Part shown: positions 6,121 to 13,079 of the stretch, in pieces
Position numbering within the stretch: position 1 is the stretch's first letter
How the letters are laid out: every line of letters begins with the position of its first letter
Assembly (NCBI RefSeq): GCF_006715725.1
Contig: NZ_VFNU01000001.1
Coordinates: 1,984,001-2,048,000, forward strand
Reading direction: 5' to 3'
Length of the DNA: 64,000 nt
Source of the DNA: Nocardioides sp. SLBN-35
GTDB lineage: Bacteria > Actinomycetota > Actinomycetes > Propionibacteriales > Nocardioidaceae
Program-made: the position numbers and the translations under genes
Notes under the pieces: generated by a model
The model's input: the letters and a program-made list of their open reading frames with translations, nothing else
Database searches by the model: none
What the model was told of the DNA's origin: nothing

Positions 6121-8724
6121 GTGAGTCTCGGGAACTGCCTGCCGGCCAGCGCCGGGGGCGACATCGACGACCTCCTGGGTGAGGCGCAGCACTGGCTCCA
6201 CCGCGACGCGCAGCGCTGCACCGACCTGCTCGACCTGGCCGAGTCCGGCCTGCAGGGCCAGCGTGACGTTGCCCGGACGGCGTCGCTCCACCAGCTGCGC
6301 GGCGACCTCGCCGTCGCCGGCGGGGAGCTCGGCGTCGCCGCCAGCGCCTACCGCGCCGCACGCCGCAGCTGGCTCGCCGCGGGCGAGCCGGTCGAGGCCG
6401 CCCGGGCCGCGGCCGGCGGGTTCGAGGTGCAGCTGCTGGTCGGCGAGTACGACGCGGCCGAGGCCGGCCTGCTGAGGCTGCAGACCGAGCTCCACCAGGT
6501 CACCCGGCGCGACAACCGGGTGTCCCACATCGGTGCGCTCGTCCAGCGCCAGCTCGCCGACGCGAGGGCCGGGCGCGGCGAGTCCGCCGACGCGCTGCGC
6601 CAGTACGACGCGGCCGAGAACCTCTTCGCCGCCCTGGCCGACGCCGACAGCATCGCGCGCGTCCAGCACCGCCGCGGGCTCACCGCGCTCGACGCCGGCC
6701 TCACCCACAACGCCCTCCTGGAGCTCAACCGCTCCCGGCGGGCCTACGCCGCCTCCGGCCACCACGACCGCGCCGCGTCCGTCGCGATCCGGGTCGCGGA
6801 GGCGTACTCCGCGACCGGGCAGGTCGCCCGGGCGCTCGAGGTGCTCGACTGCGTCGTGCCCGACGGGGCCGCGGCCCAGTGGCACGTCGCCTTCCACGCC
6901 CTGGTCCGCTCCGGAGCCCTGCTGCGCGCCGGCTTCGCCGCCGAGGCGCACGCCGAGGCCTGCGCGGCCGAGGAGGCCTTCGTGCGGATCGGTGCAGTGG
7001 AGTACTCCGCCCGGGCCGCGTTCGCGAGCGCCCAGGCCTCGCTCGGGTGGGGCAGGTGGCGCGCCGCCGCGGCCGAGCTCGAGGTCGCCGAGCGGCTCTT
7101 CGGCGAGTGCGGCAGCAGGCACATGGGGCTGCGGACCTGGCTGCTCCGGGCCGAGGTGGCCTGGGCCCTCGGCGACCCCGGCGCCTGTCGCGCCGCCTGC
7201 GAGCGGGTCCTCGCGGCCGAGGAGGCCGACACCCCGCCGTCCGTCGGTGTGCAGGCCCGCCTCGCCGCGGCCCGCGCAGCCGACCTGGACACCGCCGTCG
7301 CGCTGCTCGACGAGGCGGACCGACGCGCCGCCCAGGTCGGGATCCCCGAGCTGGAGGTCGACGTGCTCGTCGCCCGGGCCCGCCACGAGCGCCGTACCGG
7401 CCGGGTCCCTCAGGCCGTCGCGCTGCTGCGCCGCGCGCTGGACGTCGGCCGGGGGTGGGAGCAGCGGCTGGGCCAGCGCGGGAGCGTGGTGTGTCCGTCG
7501 CTCACCGCCGCCGGCGAGGAGCTCATCCTGCTGCTGCTCGAGCAGGGCGACCACGCGGGCCGGGTCGAGGCGCTGCGCCGGGCGCGCGCCGCCAAGCGGA
7601 TCAGGGTGGCGCTGCCGGGGCGCCGTACGGTGGGGGCCGCGGGTGCTCCCGGCGCCGCCGAGCACCAGCGACGGCGACTGGAGGCGGTGCTCTCCGACAC
7701 GCTCGTCCCCGTCGAGCCCCCGCGGCCGGAGGAGCACGCCGGCGAGGTGCTGCCGCACGTGCCGAGCGGCCTGCTCGTCGAGTTCCACGTCACGGGCGAC
7801 GACATCGTCGTGTTCGTCGTGCGGGACGGGCACGTGGACGCCCGGGTGCTGACCAGCGCCACGGAGGGCACCCGCCGCCTGGTCAACGCATGGCAGCAGG
7901 AGTGCACGCTGATGGCACCGGGCTATCGCGGACCGACCGGGTTCGCGACGTCGGCCGCACTCGACGGCCTCTTCGACCTGCTCCTCGCTCCGGTCGTGGA
8001 CCTGCTCGACGACCTCGACGACCGGATCCACGTCGTGGGCCACCGACACCTGCACGCCGTCCCCTTCGACGCGCTGCTCGACGAGGTCGGTCCCTGGTAC
8101 GCGCACCTGGCGCGGCCGGCCGCCCCGCCCGAGCCCGTCGGTACGGCGTCCGTGGCGTCCTCGCTGTCGGCGCTCGTGGTCGCCGTACCCGACGAGAACG
8201 CGCCCTCGATCGCCGACGAGGCCGAGATGATCCTGCGCGCACTCCCGGCCGCCGACGCCCTGGTCGGTGCCGGCGCCACCAAGGAGGCACTCGCCGACCG
8301 CACGGCCGCGGCCGACGTCGTGCACTTCGCGTGCCACGGCGTCTTCCGCCCCGACGACCCGCTCTCGTCGGGGCTCCGGCTCGCCGACGGCTGGCTGCAG
8401 GCCCGTGACGTCGTCGCCGGTGCGGTCCCGCTCGAGGGAGCGGTCGTGGTGCTGAGCGCGTGCTCCTCGGGACGCTCGCCCGACTACACCGCCGAGGAGG
8501 TCGGACTGGTGCCGGCCTGCCTCGCGGCGGGTGCGAAGGGCGTGGTCGCGGCGCTGTGGGCGGTCGACGACGAGGTGACCCTGGAGCTGATGACGCACTT
8601 CTACCGGGCTCTCGCCCAGGGGACCGCTCCGTCCGTCGCGCTGCGCGTCGCCCGGCGCGCGGTGGCCCGGCGGTTCCCGCACCCGTACTACTGGGGTGGC
8701 TTCCGCTACGTGGGGCGGGACTGA
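6121..8724 (+). CDS. TPR-CHAT domain caspase-like protease
   Basis: An 867-residue cytoplasmic protein. Residues about 15-500 form alpha-helical TPR-like repeats, and about 570-867 form a CHAT (caspase HetF-associated with TPRs) domain. The dyad is intact: His739 in VVHFACHGVF and Cys781 in VVLSACSSGRS. The closing FPHPYYWGGFRYVG is typical of the family. CHAT proteases in other systems are switched on by a partner and cleave a dedicated substrate. Here the gene follows an ECF sigma factor and an unknown coupled protein, which suggests regulated proteolysis of the middle protein to free the sigma factor (inference). The GTG start lies 9 bases after the previous stop; no clear ribosome site is seen, consistent with coupling. 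Confidence 0.9.
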   Translation: MSLGNCLPASAGGDIDDLLGEAQHWLHRDAQRCTDLLDLAESGLQGQRDVARTASLHQLRGDLAVAGGELGVAASAYRAARRSWLAAGEPVEAARAAAGGFEVQLLVGEYDAAEAGLLRLQTELHQVTRRDNRVSHIGALVQRQLADARAGRGESADALRQYDAAENLFAALADADSIARVQHRRGLTALDAGLTHNALLELNRSRRAYAASGHHDRAASVAIRVAEAYSATGQVARALEVLDCVVPDGAAAQWHVAFHALVRSGALLRAGFAAEAHAEACAAEEAFVRIGAVEYSARAAFASAQASLGWGRWRAAAAELEVAERLFGECGSRHMGLRTWLLRAEVAWALGDPGACRAACERVLAAEEADTPPSVGVQARLAAARAADLDTAVALLDEADRRAAQVGIPELEVDVLVARARHERRTGRVPQAVALLRRALDVGRGWEQRLGQRGSVVCPSLTAAGEELILLLLEQGDHAGRVEALRRARAAKRIRVALPGRRTVGAAGAPGAAEHQRRRLEAVLSDTLVPVEPPRPEEHAGEVLPHVPSGLLVEFHVTGDDIVVFVVRDGHVDARVLTSATEGTRRLVNAWQQECTLMAPGYRGPTGFATSAALDGLFDLLLAPVVDLLDDLDDRIHVVGHRHLHAVPFDALLDEVGPWYAHLARPAAPPEPVGTASVASSLSALVVAVPDENAPSIADEAEMILRALPAADALVGAGATKEALADRTAAADVVHFACHGVFRPDDPLSSGLRLADGWLQARDVVAGAVPLEGAVVVLSACSSGRSPDYTAEEVGLVPACLAAGAKGVVAALWAVDDEVTLELMTHFYRALAQGTAPSVALRVARRAVARRFPHPYYWGGFRYVGRD

Positions 8725-8777
8725 GGGTTTTGTGCCGCGTCGTGGATCAAACGCCCGGGTGCGCGCACTAGTGACAC

Positions 8778-9374
8778 GTGTCCAGTCGATCCGAAGACGA
8801 GGGCGGGCTGCGGGCCGGGCCCGACCAGCACGCCGCGACCCTGCGTGCCACCCGTGAGGCCCACCGCGACGCCCAGGCGATCCTCGCGCTGGCCGGCCAG
8901 GTGCGCGACGAGGCCAGCCAGGCAGCCGAGTCCATCGTGCTCGAGGCGCGCGACGCCGCCGAGCGCACCCGCGTGGAGGTCGCCGAGTGGGCGGCCGAAC
9001 GGCGGCTCAAGGTCGACGCCCTCGTCGCCGACCTCGCGGAGGCGGCCGCGCTCGACGCCGACGTGATCCGCGCGGAGGCACTGCGCACCTCGATGACCGA
9101 GGCCGAGGAGACCGCCCGGCACTACGTCGCCGACGCGACCACGCGGGCCGAGCACACCGCGAGCGAGATCAGGTCCGAGGCGCGCCTGGTCCTCGAACGC
9201 GCCACCGAGCTGTGCGACGAGGTGACCGAGGCGATCGCCGACCTCACCTGGGCCGCGGCGGCCGTCTCGTCCCGGCTCGAGGGTGCCCGTGCGCGGATGG
9301 CCGACGTACTCGCCGAGCACCCGGTGCCCGATCCGGAGGCCGGCGACGGGGAGGAGCCCGACGGGCTGGGATGA
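8778..9374 (+). CDS. Coiled-coil protein (DivIVA-like helical rod)
   Basis: A 198-residue protein that is almost entirely alpha-helical and rich in Ala, Glu and Arg (for example AAERTRVEVAEWAAERRLKVDALVAD and ARHYVADATTRAEHTASEIRSEARLV). It should form a long coiled coil, but it lacks the N-terminal DivIVA membrane-targeting motif. No signal peptide or membrane helix is visible. Function is unknown; a cytoskeletal or scaffold role is a guess. A perfect palindrome GACACGTGTC (8773-8782) overlaps the GTG start and may be an operator. The next gene starts 7 bases after its stop. Confidence 0.75.
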   Translation: MSSRSEDEGGLRAGPDQHAATLRATREAHRDAQAILALAGQVRDEASQAAESIVLEARDAAERTRVEVAEWAAERRLKVDALVADLAEAAALDADVIRAEALRTSMTEAEETARHYVADATTRAEHTASEIRSEARLVLERATELCDEVTEAIADLTWAAAAVSSRLEGARARMADVLAEHPVPDPEAGDGEEPDGLG

Positions 9375-9381
9375 TGGGCAG

Positions 9382-9903
9382 GTGAGCACAGACCTGCACG
9401 CCGTCACCGTTCTCGGGCCCGACCGGCCCGGCATCATCGCTGCCACGACGGCCGGCCTCGCAGAGCTCGGGCTCAACATCGAGGACTCCACGATGACCCT
9501 GCTGCGGGGGCACTTCGCGATGATGCTGCTGTGCCGCGGCGGCTCGGACGCGGCCGCCATCGAACGGGCCCTCGCCCCGCTCGCCGCCGGCGACCTCGAC
9601 GTCGCCGTACGTCCCGTCACCGACCGGCCCATGCCCGCCGCCGGTGGCACCGCGTGGGTGCTCACCGTCCACGGTGGCGACCGATCGGGCATCGTGTCGG
9701 CCGTCGTCGCCGAGGTCGCCGCGGCCGGCGGCAACATCACCGACCTCACCACCCGCCTCGCCGGCGACCTCTACCTGCTCGTCGCCGAGCTCGACCTGCC
9801 GGCCGACGCCGACGTCGCCGCCGTCGAGGTCGCCATCCGCGCCTGCGCCGAGCGGGTCGGCGTCACCGCCACCCTGCGCCCCGCCGAGGCCGACGAGCTG
9901 TGA
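9382..9903 (+). CDS. Double ACT-domain protein (GcvR-like)
   Basis: A 173-residue protein with two consecutive ACT domains: residues 5-80 (HAVTVLGPDRPGIIAATTAGLAELGLNIED) and 90-165 (AWVLTVHGGDRSGIVSAVVAEVAAAGGNITDL). ACT domains bind amino acids, and the paired form is found in glycine cleavage repressor GcvR-like proteins. No DNA-binding domain is present, so it probably senses an amino acid and acts on a partner (inference). The GTG has no ribosome site. GATGAT at 9370-9375, 6 bases upstream, fits a leaderless start or coupling to the previous gene. Its stop overlaps the deformylase start (GTGA). Confidence 0.88.
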   Translation: MSTDLHAVTVLGPDRPGIIAATTAGLAELGLNIEDSTMTLLRGHFAMMLLCRGGSDAAAIERALAPLAAGDLDVAVRPVTDRPMPAAGGTAWVLTVHGGDRSGIVSAVVAEVAAAGGNITDLTTRLAGDLYLLVAELDLPADADVAAVEVAIRACAERVGVTATLRPAEADEL

Positions 9904-10466
9904 ACCTCGACGCCGGCAGCGCGCGGGTCGCGGGCTGGTCCGAGACCGAGCTCGGGGTCGAGGGCCGGGTGCGGGCCGTCGTACGCGCTCCGGAGGGGGT
10001 GCTCTCGGCCCGCGGCGCCGACGTCGACCCGACCGCCGCCGACATCGTCCAGCTCGCCGCGGACCTCGTCGCCACCATGCGGGTCAGCCCGGGCTGCGTC
10101 GGCCTCGCGGCCAACCAGGTCGGCGTGGGCGTGCGGATGTTCTGCGTCGACGTCACCGAGCACCCCAAGACCCGCACGCAACACGGCACCTTCGTGCTGT
10201 GCAACGCCGAGGTCGTCGAGTCCAGTCGCAACGAGAAGGCCCGCGAGGGCTGTATGAGCGTCCCCGACCTCACCGGCGACGTGAAGCGCGCCTCGCGCCT
10301 GACCGTCCGCGGCCTGCTGCCGGGCAGCGGCGAGCCGGTGTCGTTCGCGACCGATGCGTTCGAGGCACGGGCGCTGCAGCACGAGATCGACCACACCGAC
10401 GGGTTCCTGTTCCTCGACCGGGTGGCCGGTGCGCACGCGATCTATCCTCGCCAGACCTACCTGTAG
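9900..10466 (+). CDS. def: Peptide deformylase
   Basis: A 188-residue metalloenzyme that removes the formyl group from the N-terminal methionine of nascent proteins. All three motifs are intact: GCVGLAANQVG (motif I), EGCMSVP (motif II, metal-binding Cys) and HEIDH (motif III, two His and the catalytic Glu). The GTG start overlaps the ACT-domain gene stop, so the two are probably co-translated. The length is usual for actinobacterial deformylases. A tRNA gene follows 18 bases after the stop. Confidence 0.95.
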   Translation: MNLDAGSARVAGWSETELGVEGRVRAVVRAPEGVLSARGADVDPTAADIVQLAADLVATMRVSPGCVGLAANQVGVGVRMFCVDVTEHPKTRTQHGTFVLCNAEVVESSRNEKAREGCMSVPDLTGDVKRASRLTVRGLLPGSGEPVSFATDAFEARALQHEIDHTDGFLFLDRVAGAHAIYPRQTYL

Positions 10467-10484
10467 GTCCGCCCCGCAGGTATC

Positions 10485-10557
10485 GCCCCCGTATCCCAAT
10501 GGCAGAGGAAGCCCCCTTAAAAGGGGCGCAGTCTGGGTTCGAGTCCCAGCGGGGGCA
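10485..10557 (+). tRNA. Class I tRNA with anticodon UAA (codon UUA)
   Basis: A complete 73-base cloverleaf. The acceptor stem is 7 bp (GCCCCCG / CGGGGGC) with U8 and A9, and the D arm is TCC...GGA with GG in the loop. The anticodon stem is GCCCC/GGGGC with loop CTTAAAA (anticodon TAA at 10518-10520, U33 present). The variable loop is 5 bases, the T arm is CTGGG-TTCGAGT-CCCAG, and the discriminator is A. No CCA is encoded. The odd point is that UAA belongs to leucine, yet leucine tRNAs (including Streptomyces bldA) are class II with a long variable arm. So charging identity is uncertain, and a tRNA-like or recoding role is possible. Confidence 0.8.
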
Positions 10558-10560
10558 CCC

Positions 10561-10577
10561 TTCTGCTCAGAGCAGAA
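10561..10577. promoter_or_regulatory. PopR-box-like operator before the clpP regulator gene
   Basis: TTCTGCT-CAG-AGCAGAA is a perfect 7-base dyad with a 3-base centre, 50 bases upstream of the regulator ATG. It shares the core CTGCT-N3-AGCAG with the dyad in front of the divergent-facing clpP operon. As I recall, the Streptomyces PopR site is TCTGCC-N3-GGCAGA, the same layout with one changed base per arm. It suggests autoregulation. Confidence 0.6.
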
Positions 10578-10626
10578 CTCTCCACGGACACCCCGGGCGG
10601 GCCGCTCGGCCGACCTACGATGAGGC

Positions 10627-10932
10627 ATGGCCGAGGAGCAGAACGCGGCGGAGCCGCTGTGGCGGGACCTGGTGGGACGACGGCTGCGCGACCTGCGCCG
10701 CGAGCGCGGCGAGACGCTGACCGAGACCGCGGGCCGGGCCGGCATCTCGCCGCAGTACCTCTCGGAGATCGAGCGCGGCATCAAGGAGCCGAGCAGCGAG
10801 ATGATCGCCGCCGTCCTCGGCGCCCTCGGTACGACGCTGCTCGACCTCACCACCTCCGTCGCCGGCGACCTGCAGCCGCTCGTCGCGCCGGCCGCGGTCG
10901 GCGGCGCCTACGCCCTGGCGCTCGCCGCCTGA
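10627..10932 (+). CDS. popR: XRE-family ClpP regulator (PopR/ClgR-like)
   Basis: A 101-residue regulator. An XRE helix-turn-helix at residues 14-75 (RLRDLRRERGETLTETAGRAG, SPQYLSEIERGIKEPSSEMIAAV) closely resembles the ClgR/PopR family, which activates clpP genes in Actinobacteria. The protein ends ALALAA, like an ssrA tag. C-terminal alanines of Streptomyces PopR and ClgR are known to target them for Clp degradation. TACGAT (10616-10621) lies 5 bases before the ATG with no ribosome site, so the transcript is probably leaderless. It converges on the serine-less clpP with a 25-base tail overlap. The specific name PopR rests on context, operators and tail. Confidence 0.8.
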   Translation: MAEEQNAAEPLWRDLVGRRLRDLRRERGETLTETAGRAGISPQYLSEIERGIKEPSSEMIAAVLGALGTTLLDLTTSVAGDLQPLVAPAAVGGAYALALAA

Positions 10933-11546
10933 CCCGTCGCCCCGGTGATCATCGCGGGTCCGCGCTCCTCGATCAGGTGGTCGATCAGCCCGTACTCCCG
11001 CGCACCGGCCGCCGTGAACACCCGGTCGTGGTCGGTGTCGGCGCGCAGCGTCGCGGTGTCCTGGCCGGTGTGCCGCGACAGGATCTGCTCGATGTCGGCG
11101 CGCACCCGCACCACCTCGTCGGCCTGCAGGATCAGGTCGGGGATGGCGCCGCGGCCCTGGGCGGCCGGCTGGTGCAGGACGACCCGGGCGTGGGGGAGCG
11201 CGGACCGCTTGCCGGCCGCGCCCGATGCCAGCAGCACCGCGCCGACCGCGATCGCCTGACCGATGCAGGTGGTGGCGACCTGCGGCCGGATGAACTGCAT
11301 GGTGTCGTGCACGGCCAGCATCGCGCTCGGGTCGCCGCCCTCGCAGTTGATGTAGAGCTGGATGTCGCGGTCCGGGTTGTCGGCCTCGAGGTGGAGCAGC
11401 TGCGCGACCAGTGAGTTCGCGACCCCGGCGTCGATCGCAGTGCCGAGGTAGACCACCCGCTCGGTCAGCAGGTGTGAGTAGACGTCCATGATCCGCTCGC
11501 CGCGCGGGTGCTGGGCGATCACATTGGGCACGAGGTAGCTGTTCAC
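10908..11546 (-). CDS. clpP: ClpP paralogue lacking the catalytic serine
   Basis: A 212-residue ClpP-fold protein, of normal length for the subunit of the Clp protease barrel. The residue matching catalytic Ser is Ala100 (GQAIAVGA instead of GQAASMGA; codon GCG at 11247-11249), while His125 (LPHARVVLHQP) and Asp174 (TDHDR) remain. The oxyanion/substrate strand SPGG is also changed to CEGG. It should be a structural or regulatory subunit of a mixed ring, like cyanobacterial ClpR (inference). The GTG start overlaps the stop of the active paralogue upstream, so the two are translated together. ATP-dependent unfoldases are not encoded here. Confidence 0.9.
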   Translation of the reverse strand: MNSYLVPNVIAQHPRGERIMDVYSHLLTERVVYLGTAIDAGVANSLVAQLLHLEADNPDRDIQLYINCEGGDPSAMLAVHDTMQFIRPQVATTCIGQAIAVGAVLLASGAAGKRSALPHARVVLHQPAAQGRGAIPDLILQADEVVRVRADIEQILSRHTGQDTATLRADTDHDRVFTAAGAREYGLIDHLIEERGPAMITGATGQAASARA

Positions 11547-12157
11547 CGGGGAACCCCCAGACCCAGGGGCGCACGCCGGGGCGGCACCAGGACGTCGTAC
11601 GACGTCACGATCTCGTCGACGAAGCCGTAGTCCAGCGCCTGCTGGGCGGAGTACCACCGGTCGTGCAGCGAGTCCTCGAAGACCCGCGCCAGCGGCTGCC
11701 CGGTGTCCTCGGCGATCAGGGCCAGCACCGTGTCGCGGGTCTGGCGCAGGTCCTGTGCCTGGAGCTCGATGTCGACCGCGGTGCCCCCGATACCGGCGGA
11801 CCCTTGGTGCATGAGGACCCGCGCGTGGGGCAGGGCCCGGCGCTTGCCGCGGGTGCCCGAGGAGAGCAGGAACTGCCCGGCGCTGCACGCGATGCCGAGC
11901 GCGAGTGTCGCGACGTCGCACGGCACCAGCCGCATCACGTCGCGGATCGCGAGCATCGCTGGCACCGAGCCGCCGGGGGAGTGGATCCACAGCGCGATGT
12001 CGGCGCCGGGGTCGTCGGCGGCGAGCGCCACCAGCTGGCTGGCCAGCAGCACTCCGTTGTCGTCGTCGAGGGGACCGTCGAGCACCAGCACGCGCTGCTG
12101 GAGCAGCTCGCGTCGTACTCGGTCGTCGAAGGTGCGAGGTCGGTTGTCGTCGCTCAT
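11543..12157 (-). CDS. clpP: ATP-dependent Clp protease proteolytic subunit (active paralogue)
   Basis: A 204-residue ClpP serine protease subunit with an intact triad: Ser92 (LGIACSAGQF), His117 (LPHARVLMHQ) and Asp166 (SLHDRW). The SPGG strand is present, and the usual IleGly-Phe-type hydrophobic pocket region is recognisable. It is the first gene of a two-gene clpP operon, with the serine-less paralogue second. This fits the extra clpP3-clpP4-type operon of Streptomyces, which is expressed under PopR control when the main ClpP is limiting. A perfect dyad 61 bases upstream resembles the PopR box. No strong ribosome site is visible before the ATG. Confidence 0.92.
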   Translation of the reverse strand: MSDDNRPRTFDDRVRRELLQQRVLVLDGPLDDDNGVLLASQLVALAADDPGADIALWIHSPGGSVPAMLAIRDVMRLVPCDVATLALGIACSAGQFLLSSGTRGKRRALPHARVLMHQGSAGIGGTAVDIELQAQDLRQTRDTVLALIAEDTGQPLARVFEDSLHDRWYSAQQALDYGFVDEIVTSYDVLVPPRRAPLGLGVPR

Positions 12158-12217
12158 GACCCCCACTGTCGGCGGCCGTCGCCAGCCGGAGAAGGCGGAT
12201 CCGCCCACGGCAGCAGG

Positions 12218-12236
12218 GCGCTGCTCACAGCAGCGC
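12218..12236. promoter_or_regulatory. PopR-box-like operator before the clpP pair
   Basis: GCGCTGCT-CAC-AGCAGCGC is a perfect 8-base dyad with a 3-base centre, 61 bases upstream of the first clpP start and 38 bases upstream of the methyltransferase. It shares CTGCT-CA(C/G)-AGCAG with the dyad before the regulator gene. Confidence 0.6.
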
Positions 12237-12273
12237 TTGACTTCATGTCCACCTGAAGCGGGACAGTGTTCGC

Positions 12274-12957
12274 ATGCACCGTCACGAGCACCACCACGAC
12301 CAGACCCTCGCCGAGCTGCGGGACGCGCTGACCGCCGGCTTCTGGGATGAGAGGTACGGCGGCACCGACCGCGTCTGGAGCGGGAGGCCCAACCAGCGGC
12401 TGGTCGAGCAGACGGCCGACCTGACGCCGGGCACCGCACTCGACGTGGCCTGCGGCGAGGGCGGCGACGCCGTGTGGCTCGCGAAGCAGGGTTGGCACGT
12501 GACCGCCGTCGACGTCTCCGAGGTCGCGCTGGCCAAGGTCGCGGCGCACGCGGAGGACGAGGGCGTCGGCGACCGGACCAAGGTCGGCTTCTACGACGCG
12601 CTCGCCGACCCGCGGCCCGCGGGCCACCACAGGTTCGACCTGGTGACGGTCAGCTTCCTGCACGTCCCTCAGCCGGACTTCGCCACGATCTACCGGGGGA
12701 TCGCCGAGGCGGTCGCGCCCGGCGGCCGGCTGCTGGTGACCGCCCACCACCCCGACGACGTCACCACGGGCGCCCGCCACGACCACGGCCCGGGCCTGAT
12801 GTTCGAGCCGGACCGGGTGCTCGGGGCGCTCGGCGCCGACCAGCCGGACAGCGTGTGGGAGGTCGAGGTCGCCGACACGCCCGTGCGGGAGCAGGCGACC
12901 CCCGACGGTCCGCTGCTCGTGCGCGACACCGTGGTGCGGCTGCGTCGTCGTACCTGA
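12274..12957 (+). CDS. Class I SAM-dependent methyltransferase
   Basis: A 227-residue methyltransferase. After a His-rich start (MHRHEHHHDQ) and FWDERYGGTDRVWSGRPN, it shows motif I (ALDVACGEGGDAVWLAKQGW), the acidic motif II (VTAVDVSEVAL) and motif IV (FDLVTVSFLHV). It is related to the TehB/thiopurine-type small-molecule methyltransferases that handle toxic metalloids or thiols; the substrate is unknown. The His-rich N-terminus might bind metal (inference). It is divergent from the clpP pair, and the PopR-like dyad lies between them. No ribosome site is evident. Confidence 0.85.
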   Translation: MHRHEHHHDQTLAELRDALTAGFWDERYGGTDRVWSGRPNQRLVEQTADLTPGTALDVACGEGGDAVWLAKQGWHVTAVDVSEVALAKVAAHAEDEGVGDRTKVGFYDALADPRPAGHHRFDLVTVSFLHVPQPDFATIYRGIAEAVAPGGRLLVTAHHPDDVTTGARHDHGPGLMFEPDRVLGALGADQPDSVWEVEVADTPVREQATPDGPLLVRDTVVRLRRRT

Positions 12958-13014
12958 TCTGCAGGTTGGGGAACCTTCCTCGGTTGTCGTACGTTGCACC
13001 GACATCGAGACACC

Positions 13015-13020
13015 TAGAAT
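13015..13020 (+). promoter_or_regulatory. -10 element of the BI-1 family gene
   Basis: TAGAAT at 13015-13020 matches the actinobacterial -10 pattern, with a possible TTGCAC (12994-12999) 15 bases upstream. It lies 59 bases before the ATG, giving a leader that contains GGAGGAG. Confidence 0.45.
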
Positions 13021-13079
13021 GTAGGTGGAGGGCAGCCACCCTGGCCGCCCGGCAGACTCGCAAGCCTGCGGAGGAGACC

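Noticed and set aside
5410..8682. Very long open frame opposite the CHAT gene
   Set aside because: It is a shadow of the GC-rich coding strand: its composition is dominated by Gly, Arg, Val and Pro, with no domain motifs, whereas the plus strand has clear CHAT and sigma motifs.
10485..10557. bldA-type class II tRNA-Leu
   Set aside because: The variable region is only 5 bases, so it cannot be a class II leucine tRNA despite the UAA anticodon. Anticodon UAA reads UUA, so it is not a UAA stop suppressor either.
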